This document shows positions 55,601 to 64,000 of a stretch of DNA of 64,000 nt, piece by piece. Both the position numbers and the translations under genes were made by a program. Numbering within the stretch: position 1 is the stretch's first letter; the number at the start of each line of letters is the position of its first letter. The notes beneath the pieces were generated by a model that made no database searches, was not told the DNA's origin, and saw only the letters and a list, made by a program, of their open reading frames with translations. This DNA is from Protula sp. h YS-2021 (taxonomy: Eukaryota > Annelida > Polychaeta > Sabellida > Serpulidae). The DNA lies in NCBI GenBank assembly GCA_949752745.1, contig OX457024.1:52097810-52161809 (forward strand), in the 5' to 3' direction.

Positions 55601-57060
55601 GGCGCGGTTGTGCAGGTACCTCTAATGAGTTCTGCTGGTAAGCTATCAGGCGCAGGGGTGTATGTAGTTGGACGAGTTCTGCTGGTAAGCTACAAGGCTC
55701 GAGTGTGTAAGTCCCCTGAACGAAAACTGCTGGTAAACTATAAGGCGCGGGTTTGAAGGTACCTTGAACGAGTTTTGTTGGTAAGCTACAAGGCACGGGT
55801 GTGAAGGTATCTTGAATGAGTTCTGCTGGTAATCTACAAGGCTGGGGTGTGTAGGTACCTTGAATGAGAACTGCTGGTAAGCTACAAGGCGAGGGCTCGT
55901 AGATACCTTGATTGAGTTCTGCTTGAGAGCTACAAGACGCGGAGGGTGTAGGTACCTTGAATGAGCTCTGCTGGTAAGCTACAAGACGCGGGTGTGTAGG
56001 TACCTTGAATGAGAACTGCTGGTAAGCTTCATGTCGCGGGTGTGTTGGTACCTTGAATGAGAACTGCTGGTAAGCTACAAGGTGCGGGCATCTAGATACC
56101 TTAAATGAGTTCTGCTGGTAAGGTACAAGGCGAGTGTTAGTAGGTACCTTGAATGAGTTTTGTTGGTAAGCTACAAGACGCGGGTTGTAGGTACCTTGAA
56201 TGAGAACTGCTGGTAAGCTACAAACCGCGGGTGTGAAGGTACCTTGAATTTCAACTGCTGGTAAGCTACAAGGCGTGGTTGTGTATGTACTTGGATGATT
56301 TGTGCTGGTAAGCTAAAAGGCGCGGGTTTGTAGCTGGCTTGAATGAGTTCTGTTAATAAGCTACAAGGCGCGGGTGTGTAGGTACCTTGAATGAGTTCTG
56401 CTAATAAGCTACAAGGCGCGGGTGTGTAGATACTTTGAATGAGTTCTGCTGGTAAGCTACAAGGCGCGGGTGTGTAGATACCTTGAATGAGTTCTGCTGG
56501 TAAGCTACACGGCGCGGGTGTGTAGGTACTTTGAATTTGAACTGCTGGAAAGGTAGAGGGTCCGGGTGTGTAGGTACCTTGAATGAGAACTGCTGGTAAG
56601 CTTCAAGGCGGGGTGTGTAGGTACTTGGATGGGTTCTGCTGGTGAGCTATAAGGCGCGGGTGTGTAGGTACTTGGGTGAGTTCTGCTGGTGGGCTACAGG
56701 GCTCGGGTGCGAAGGTACCTTGAATGAGAACTGCTGGTAAGCTAAAAGGAGAGGGCGTGCAGGTACCTTGAATGAGTTTTGCTGGTAAGCTACGATGTGC
56801 GGGTGTGTAGGTACTTTGAATTTGAACTGCTGGTAAGGTAGAAGGTCAGGGTGTGTAGGTACCTTGAATGAGAACTGCTGGTAAGCTACAAGGCGCGGGC
56901 ATGTAGACACCTTGAATGAGTTCTGCTGGTAAGCTACAAGGCGCGGATGTGTAGGTACCTTGAATGAGTTCTGCTGGTGGGCTACAGGGCTCGGGTGTGA
57001 ACGTACCTTGAATGAGAACTGCTGGTAAGCTACAAGAAGAGGGCGCGTAGGTACCTTGAA
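49700..57060. repeat. 2584-bp higher-order repeat, ~2.85 copies
   Basis: GAGAACGCCTGGTAAGCTAC occurs at 49741, 52325 and 54909, exactly 2584 bp apart, and rare unit variants in between recur at the same offset (for example 50188, 52772, 55356). The copies differ by a few bases only. The third diverges near 57060. A ~430-bp sub-block (GGCGGGGGTGTGTAGGTACC at 52012 and 52442) is duplicated inside. Confidence 0.92.
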
Positions 57061-60000
57061 TGAGTTCTGCTGGTAAGCTACACGGCGCGGGTGTGTAGGT
57101 ACTTTGAATTTGAACTGCTGGTAAGGTAGAGGGTCCGGGTGTGTAGGTACCTTGAATGAGAACTGCTGGTAAGCTTCAAGGCGGGGTGTGTAGGTACTTG
57201 GATGGGTTCTGCTGGTGAGCTATAAGGAGCGGGTGTGTAGGTGCTTGGGTGAGTTCTGATGGTAAGCTGCAAGTCTCAGGTGTGTATGTACCTTGAATGA
57301 GAACTGCTGGTAAGCTACAAGGCGCGGGTGTGCAGGTACGTTGAATGAGTTCTGCTGGTAAGCTACAAGGTGCGGGTGTGTAGGTACCTTGAATGAGTTC
57401 TGCTGGTAAGCTAAAAGGCGCGGGTGTGTAGGTACCTTGAATGAGTTCTGCTGGTAAGCTACAAGGCGCGGGGTTGTAGGTATCTTTGAATGAGTTCCGC
57501 TGGTAAGCTACAAGGCGCGGGAGTGTACGTATCTTGAATTTGAACTGTTGGTAAGCTACAAGACGCGGGCTTGTAGGTAATTTGAATGAGTTCTGCTTGT
57601 AAGATACAAGGCGGGATGTGTATGTACATTGAATGAGTTCTGCTGGTAAGCTACAAGGCTCTGGTGTGTAGCTACTTTGAATGAGAACTGCTGGTAAGCT
57701 ACAAGGCGCTGGCGTGTAGGAATCTTGAATGAGTTCTGCTGGTAAGAGAGAAGGCTCGGGTTTGTAGGCACCTTGAATGAGAAATGCTGGTAAGCTACAA
57801 GGTGCGGGTGTGTAGGTAGCTTGAATTTGAACTGCTGGTAAGCTATAAGGTGCGGGCGTTTAGGTACATTGAATGAGCTCTGCTGGTAAGCTGCAAGACG
57901 CGGGTTGTAGGTATATTTAATGAGAACTGCTGATAAACTACAAGGTGCGGGCGTCTAGATACTTTAAATGAGTTCTGCTGGTAAGGTACAAGGCGAGGGT
58001 TTGTAGGTACCTTGAATGAGTTTTTTTGGTAAGCTACAAGACACGGGCTGTAGGTACCTTGAATGAGTTCTGCTGGTAAGCTACAAGGCGCGGGTGTGTA
58101 TATACTTTGGTTAGTTCTGCTGATAAGCTACAAGGCGCGGTTTTTACAAGGCGCGCGTGAGTAGGTACCTTGAATAAGTTCTGGTGGCATGCTACAAGAC
58201 GCGTGGGTGCAGGTAACTTGAATGAGTTCTGCTGGTAAGCTAGAAGGTGCGGGCGTGTAGGTACATTCATTGAGTTCTGCTGGTAAGCTACAAGGCGCGG
58301 GTGTGTAGGTACCTCTAATGAGTTCTGCTGGTGAGCTATCAGGCACAGGGGTGTATGTACTTGGACAAATTCTGCTGGTAAGCTACAAGGCTCGGGTGTG
58401 TAGGTACCTTGAATGAAAACTGCTGGTAAGCTACAAGGCGCGGCGTGTAGATATCTTGATGAGTTATGATGGTAAGCTACAAGACGCAGGTGTGTAGATT
58501 CCTTGAATGAGTTCTGCTGGTTAGCTTTAAGGCGCGGGTTTGTAGGTACCTTGAATGACTTTTGATGGTAGGCTACAAGGCGCGGGTGTGTAGGTACCTA
58601 GAATGAGCTTCACTGGTAAGCTACAAGGCGTGGGTGTGTAGGTACCTTGAATGAGTTCTGCTGGTAACCTACAAGGCTCGGGAGTGAAGGTACCTTGAAT
58701 GAGAACTGCTGGTAAGCTACAAGGCGCGGGCATGTAGATACCTTGAATGTGTTCTGCTGGTAAGCTACACGGCTAGGGTTTGTAGGTACCTTAAATGAGA
58801 ACTGCTGGTAAGCTACAAGGCGTGGGTGTGTAGGTAGTTTGAATATGAACTGCTGGTAAGCTACAAGGCGCGGATGTGTAGGTACCTTGAATGAGTTCTG
58901 CTGGTGGGCTACAGGGCTCGGGTGTGAAGGTACCTTGAATGAGAACTGCTGGTAAGCTACAAGGAGAGAGCGTGTAGGTACCTTGAATGAGTTCTGCTGG
59001 TAAGCTACACGGCGCGGGTGTGTAGGTACTTTGAATTTGAACTGTTGGTAAGGTAGAAGGTCCAGGTATGTAGGTACCTTGAATGAGAACTGCTGGTAAG
59101 CTACAAGGCGCGGGCATGTAGATACCTTGAATGAGTTCTGCTGGTAAGCTACAAGGCGTGGGTGTGTAGGTAGTTTGAATTTGAACTGCTGGTAAGCTAC
59201 AAGGCGCGGATGTGTAGGTACCTTGAATGAGTTCTGCTGGTGGGCTACAGGGCTCGGGTGTGAAGGTACCTTGAATGAGAACTGCTGGTAAGCTACAAGG
59301 AGAGGGCGTGTAGGTACCTTGAATGAGTTCTGCTGGTAAGCTACACGGCGTGGGTGTGTAGGTACTTTGAATTTAAACTGCTGGTAAGGTAGAAGGTCCG
59401 GGTGTGTAGGTACCTTGAATGAGAACTGCTGGTAAGCTTCAAGGCGGGGTGTGTAGGTACTTGGATGGGTTCTGCTGGTGAGCTACAAGGCGCGGGTGTG
59501 TAGGTACTTGGATGAGTTCTGCTGGTAAGCTTCAAGTCTCAGGTGTGTATGTACCTTGAATGAGAACTGCTGGTAAGCTACAAGGAGAGGGCGCGTAGGT
59601 ACCTTGAATGAGTTCTGCTGGTAAGCTACACGGCGCGGGTGTGTAGGTACTTTGAATTTGAACTGCTGGTAAGGTAGAGGGTCCGGGTGTGTAGGTACCT
59701 TGAATGAGAACTGCTGGTAAGCTTCAAGGCGGGGTGTGTAGGTACTTGGATGGGTTCTGCTGGTGAGCTATAAGGCGCGGGTGTGTAGGTACTTGGGTGA
59801 GTTCTGATGGTAAGCTTCAAGTCTCAGGTGTGTATGTACCTTGAATGAGAACTGCTGGTAAGCTACAAGGCGCGGGTGTGTAGGCACGTTGAATGAGTTC
59901 TGCTGGTAAGCTACAAGGCGCGGGTGTGTAGGTACCTTGAATGAGTTCTGCTGGTAAGCTAAAAGGCGCGGGTGTGTAGGTACCTTGAATGAGTTCTGCT

Positions 60001-61670
60001 GGTAAGCTACAAGGCGCGGGGTTGTAGGTATCTTTGAATGAGTTCCGCTGGTAAGCTACAAGGCGCGGGAGTGTACGTATCTTGAATTTGAACTGTTGGT
60101 AAGCTACAAGACGCGGGCGTGTAGGTAATTTGAATGAGTTCTGCTTGTAAGATACAAGGCGGGATGTGTATGTACATTGAATGAGTTCTGCTGGTAAGCT
60201 ACAAGGCTCTGGTGTGTAGCTACTTTGAATGAGAACTGCTGGTAAGCTACAAGGCGCTGGCGTGTAGGTAACTTGAATGAGTTCTGCTGGTAAGAGAGAA
60301 GGCTCGGGTTTGTAGGCACCTTGAATGAGAAATGCTGGTAAGCTACAAGGTGCGGGTGTGTAGGTAGCTTGAATTTGAACTGCTGGTAAGCTATAAGGTG
60401 CGGGCGTTTATGTACATTGAATGAGCTCTGCTGGTAAGCTGCAAGACGCGGGTTGTAGGTATATTTAATGAGAACTGCTGATAAACTACAAGGTGCGGGC
60501 GTCTAGATACTTTAAATGAGTTCTGCTGGTAAGGTACAAGGCGAGGGTTTGTAGGTACCTTGAATGAGTTTTGTTGGTAAGCTACAAGACACGGGCTGTA
60601 GGTACCTTGAATGAGTTCTGCTGGTAAGCTACAAGGCGCGGGTGTGTATATACTTTGGTTAGTTCTGCTGATAAGCTACAAGGCGCGGTTTTTACAAGGC
60701 GCGCGTGAGTAGGTACCTTGAATAAGTTCTGGTGGCATGCTACAAGACGCGGGGGTGTAGGTACGTTGAATGAGTTCTTTTTGTAAGCTACAAGGCGGTG
60801 TGTTTAGGTACCTTGAATCAATTTTGCTGGTAAGCTACAAGACGCGTGGGTGCAGGTAACTTGAATGAGTTCTGCTGGTAAGCTAGAAGGTGCGGGCGTG
60901 TAGGTACATTCATTGAGTTCTGCTGGTAAGCTACAAGGTGCGGGTGTGTAGGTACTTGGATGGGTTCTGCTGGTAAGCTTCAAGGCGCGGGTGTGTAGGT
61001 ACTTGGATGAGTTCTGCTGGTAAGCTTCAAGTCTCAGGTGTGTATGTACCTTGAATGAGAACTGCTGGTAAGCTACAAGGCGCGGGTGTGTAGGTACGTT
61101 GAATGAGTTCTGCTGGTAAGCTACAAGGCGCGGGTGTGTAGGTACCTTGAATGAGTTCTGCTGGTAAGCTGCAAGGCGCGGGTGTGTAGGTACCTTGAAT
61201 GAGTTGTGCTGGTAAGCTACAAGGCGCGGGGTTGTAGGTATCTTTGAATGAGTTCCGTTGGTAAGCTACAAGACTCGGGTGTGTACGTACTTTGAATGAG
61301 TTCTGCTGTTAAGCTACAAGACGTAATGGTGCAGGTACCTTGAATGAGTTGTGCTGGTAAGCTACAAGACGTAATGGTGCAGGTACCTTGAATGAGTTCT
61401 GCTGGTAAGCGATAAGACGCTGGGGTGTAGGTACTTTGAATGAGTTCTACTGGTAAGCTACAAGACGCGGGCGTGTAGGTAATTTGAATGAGTTCTGCTT
61501 GTAAGATACAAGGCGGGATGTGTATGTACCCTGAATGAGTTCTGTATGGTAAGCTACAAGGCTTGGGTGTGTAGTTACTTTGAATGAGAACTGCTGGTAA
61601 GCTACAAGGCGCTGGCGTGTAGGTAACTTGAATGAGTTCTGCTGGTAAGATACAAGGCTCGGGTTTGTGG
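57061..61670. repeat. 2548-bp higher-order repeat, ~1.7 copies
   Basis: Variant blocks at 57078, 57556 and 58140 recur at 59626, 60104 and about 60690, an offset of 2548 bp, with an extra ~110-bp insertion near 60760-60870. Part of the block (GGTAATTTGAATGAGTTCTG, AAGATACAAGGCGGGATGTG) appears a third time at 61447-61674. Confidence 0.85.
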
Positions 61671-62197
61671 GCACCTTGATTGAGAAATGCTGGTAAGCTA
61701 CAAGGTGCGGGTGTGTAGGTAGCTTAAATTTGAACTGCTGGTAACAGTGTTGCCACGGACCTCAAGAGAAAAAAAAGTATAAAAAAAAGTAAAAAAAAGT
61801 ATAAAATGGGTAAAAAAAAGTATAAAAAAAAGTATCCACTAAAACACCTTTAAAATACCTTTAAAGTGGTAAAAATGATAAAAACGATAAAAACATTAAT
61901 TATACAGTGCAACCTCGTTTTTTTGGGTCATGTTGTGATCAAACAAATCAGGCCGGTACCGGTAGATCACATAAACCTTGCTCGAATACATGGTATCATC
62001 TATAGCTGGGACTATTTTACCTATCGGAGTGTAAATGTAAATTTCTATGTTGTACGCAGAGGACGCTCCAAATATCGCACACTGAGTGGACCATCTGCCT
62101 GATTTTTTTCATCTCTTCTATACGCATATCCATGTTGCTACCAGCAACAAATTGTTTGAAATGAGTTTTATTTTCAGCCATATGGTTGGTTAGGTTT

Positions 62198-62335
62198 TGG
62201 GTAAACTCGGCCCCTTTGCCAAGTCGGCCCCTTGCAAAATCGGCCCTTTTTGGTCAAGTCGGCCCCGCAAACTCGACACCTCGTGAAAGTAAGGCCGGCC
62301 CCTCAGTCCTTTTTTAAGTCGGCCCGATCACACAT
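62198..62335. repeat. AAGTCGGCCCC micro-array, solitary foldback-like end
   Basis: GGGTAAACTCGGCCCC opens six or seven ~16-bp units (AAGTCGGCCCCTTG, AAATCGGCCCTTTTTG). The GGGT start and short unit resemble the arms of FB1 and FB3. No inverse arm is in the window. Confidence 0.45.
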
Positions 62336-62544
62336 ACTTTTCCAAATTAAAATACAAAAGGCAATGATCACTGACGAGTCATCAAGAAAAAAAAAGGATA
62401 AAACAGGATAAATTTGGGGGAAAAAGTATGAAAAAAAGGATAATTCATATTTTGCTAGAGTCGAGAAAACATTAATGTTAATCATACTGTATCATTTTTT
62501 TGTAATTTATGATACTCGTTTTCACAGCGATTAAAAATCTTTGC

Positions 62545-62915
62545 ATACCTGATTGTACTTTACAAATTTATAACGGAATCCGGTCAAATTGTGCCAAAAG
62601 AAGCGTTTTGAAAATTGGCTACTTAATATTTTTAAATGCCCCCATGTAGCCAATTTTTTGCGGATCGCCAAAAAAAAAAAAAAAAAAAAAAACCTAGAAA
62701 TTAAGTGTTCAAAATTGGAAAGGAATCCGATCAAACTTGTGGGAGAAGAAGCATTTTGAAAATTAGACACCAAAAAATAAAAAAAATGCCTCCCAATTGG
62801 CCCATTTTGGGCGGATCGCCAAAATGAGTACTTTTTAAAAAGAGGCCTACCTAGAGAATATTCGTACCAATTTGCAAGAAAATCTAATCAAAATTGTGGG
62901 AGAAGAAGCATTTTG
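62545..62915 (+). repeat. GGATCGCCAAAAA-family repeat, ~2 units
   Basis: GTAGCCAATTTTTTGCGGAT, CGCCAAAAA, GGAAAGGAATCCGATCAAAC and AGAAGAAGCATTTTGAAAAT as in the 9.4-kb array. Confidence 0.85.
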
Positions 62916-62916
62916 A

Positions 62917-63847
62917 ACAAGTTTGTCCAAGGACAAAGTCCCAGCTTACGAAAAGCAATAAGACCAATTCCAGCGTGCATGAGCAAGCGAATTTTCCTGA
63001 AAAATTGGGCTTCAAAAAATGAGACGGCAAAGAGCTAGCTCAATAATTAATTTAGCACCGGATCAGAACATAGACCGATAAATGCATACAAAGATTTCTT
63101 TCCCAGAAAAATGGGAAACAGATTTTTTGTATCTCTGGTAGACTGGATAGTCTGCCATAGATACCTTCAAACAACGCTCGCATTTCGGACCAGTGCGCAT
63201 ATTTATGTAACTTGCCTTGATGCGCGGTTCTTATTCAGACAAGTGCGCATGTTTATTTAATTTTGCGTAGATGCGCGGCTCTCATTTTGGAACAGTGCAC
63301 ATGTTTATTTAACTTGCGTTGATGTGCGGTTCGCATTTCTGACGAGCGCCCATGTTTTTTTTTACCTTTTGTGAATGTGCGGTTCTTATTTCGGATCAGT
63401 GCGCACGTTTATTTACCTTGTGTTGATGTGTGGTTCTTATTTCGGATCAATGCGCATCTTTATTTACATTGTGTTGATGGGCGGTTCGTATTTCGGATCA
63501 GTGAACATGTTCATTTACCTTGTGTTGATGTGTGGTTCTTATTTCGGATCACTGCGCATGTTTATTTACCTTGCGTCGATGCGCGATTCTTATTCCAGAC
63601 CAATACGCATGTTTATTGTACTTGCGTTGACGAGCGGTACTTAATTTGGACAAGTGCACAAGTTTCCATAGGTTGCCTTGATGCGCGGTTCGCATTTCGG
63701 ACCAGTTTGCATGTTTATTTAACCTGCGTTGATGCGCGGTGCTTATTTTGGACCAGTTCGCATCTTTATTTATCCTCCGTCGATGCGCAGTTCACATTTC
63801 GGACCAATGCGCATGTTTATTTAACTTGCATCGATGCGGAGTACTTA
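62917..63847 (+). mobile_element. Helentron-like element I-3, truncated copy of I-1
   Basis: It has the same palindromic 5' end and the full leader of I-1 (GAGCTAGCTCAATAATTAAT, CAGAACATAGACCGATAAAT), then about 13 units of the 51-bp array (63180-63845) in the same variant order. It stops inside a unit at GCGGAGTACTTAAAA, where AAAAAGGATAA repeats of element B begin. The ~140-bp array and 3' hairpin are missing. Confidence 0.8.
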
Positions 63848-64000
63848 AAAATTATCAAAATAAAAAAAAAGGATGAAAAGCGAAAATAAAAAGGATAAAA
63901 AAAAGGAATGAAAATTTTAAAAAAGTATAAAAAAGTATTTAAGGATAAAAAAGGATAATATCGGGCTTTTATAAAAAAGGATAATCCTTTTAAAAAAGGA

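Larger units (their letters stand above)
44868..61744. repeat. Giant 48-bp satellite array, ~350 units (~16.9 kb)
   Basis: The unit includes GGTGTGTAGGTACCTTGAAT, GAGTTCTGCTGGTAAGCTAC and AAGGCGCG. A second variant has GAGAACTGCTGG. Most units keep GGTACC (a KpnI site). Forty-eight is a multiple of three, and two of the three minus-strand frames lack stops in the consensus (VPTHPRLVAYQQNSFK and GTYTPAPCSLPAELIQ), which explains the many 60-150-codon frames. They are not genes: stops and indels interrupt them irregularly. The left edge grows from a GT-rich stretch at 44845-44875; 44260-44844 is AT-rich with nothing else. The right edge is cut by element B. Confidence 0.97.
61745..64000. mobile_element. 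Element B: second CAGTGTTGCCAC element, inserted in the satellite, right end outside the window
   Basis: CAGTGTTGCCAC begins exactly where a satellite unit breaks off (CTGCTGGTAA|CAGTG), followed by AAAAAAGTATA repeats as in element A. AAAAGGATAA repeats fill 63850-64000, presumably the other subterminal array. In between are a CGGCCCC micro-array, GGATCGCCAAAAA units and a truncated Helentron-like element. The 6 bases before the end are TGGTAA. 61870-62190 shows nothing recognisable. Confidence 0.75.

Noticed and set aside
45688..61674. Many minus-strand open frames of 60-150 codons with PTHPRLVAYQQNSFK-type repeats
   Set aside because: They follow from a 48-bp unit with two stop-free frames. 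Frames switch and stop irregularly between units, with no start context, splice pattern or non-repeat domain.
44868..61744. CRISPR-like array
   Set aside because: Units are contiguous head to tail with no unique spacers, and the surrounding DNA is eukaryotic.

Overview
The window looks like invertebrate nuclear DNA that is very rich in repeats. A mollusc is the best guess. This rests on the style of the repeats: GACGGACAGACGGAC-type elements ending in a GC hairpin plus CTAAAAAG, minisatellite-cored elements, and DIRS-type retroelements. No diagnostic gene fixes the organism. There are no bacterial operons and no recognisable tRNA, rRNA or CRISPR array. Nearly all long reading frames are products of tandem repeats.

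Host gene. Short exons bounded by AG...GT lie on the minus strand between about 41.7 kb and 1.3 kb. Three consecutive exons (34087-34177, 33557-33718, 32116-32192) join in phase into one complete MBT (malignant brain tumour) repeat with all five aromatic-cage positions present. Four exons upstream (41.6-39.0 kb) and five downstream (17.0-1.4 kb) also join in phase within their groups. The two groups may be one gene of more than 40 kb, but one phase gap between 22.1 and 17.0 kb is unresolved, so two genes are possible. The introns are packed with mobile DNA.

Mobile DNA, left to right. 2060-2881 is a foldback element whose inverted ends are made of short tandem repeats, with a 9-bp target duplication. 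3426-8090 is an element with 12-bp CAGTGTTGCCAC ends and a 6-bp duplication, carrying a nested 3.7-kb Helentron-like element (3915-7660) built from a 51-bp array, a ~140-bp array and a 3' hairpin. 8.1-16.1 kb is a patchwork of related minisatellite-bearing repeats. 17.8-22.1 kb holds further dispersed families and a second foldback (about 20650-21219). 23361-23776 is a MITE. 23828-27686 is a second copy of the 3.7-kb element. 27814-29862 is an element with CAGGGTTCGTGCG ends and a 6-bp duplication, with a small Helentron-like element inside it. 35130-35491 and 35517-36148 are a third 6-bp-duplication element and a third foldback. 36360-38710 is a broken DIRS/Ngaro-like tyrosine-recombinase retrotransposon, and 33020-33301 is the C-terminus of a Tc1/mariner transposase.

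The right third (44868-61744) is one ~16.9-kb satellite of 48-bp units, with higher-order blocks of 2584 bp (about 2.85 copies) and 2548 bp. It is cut at 61745 by a second CAGTGTTGCCAC element that runs off the window and carries a truncated third copy of the 51-bp-array element.

The most novel signals are three: (1) CAGKGTT-ended, 6-bp-duplication elements with direct subterminal micro-arrays; (2) foldback elements sharing GGGT.TAGGACA ends but with unrelated micro-arrays; (3) Helentron-like elements with interchangeable bodies between a conserved 5' palindrome and a structurally conserved 3' hairpin.
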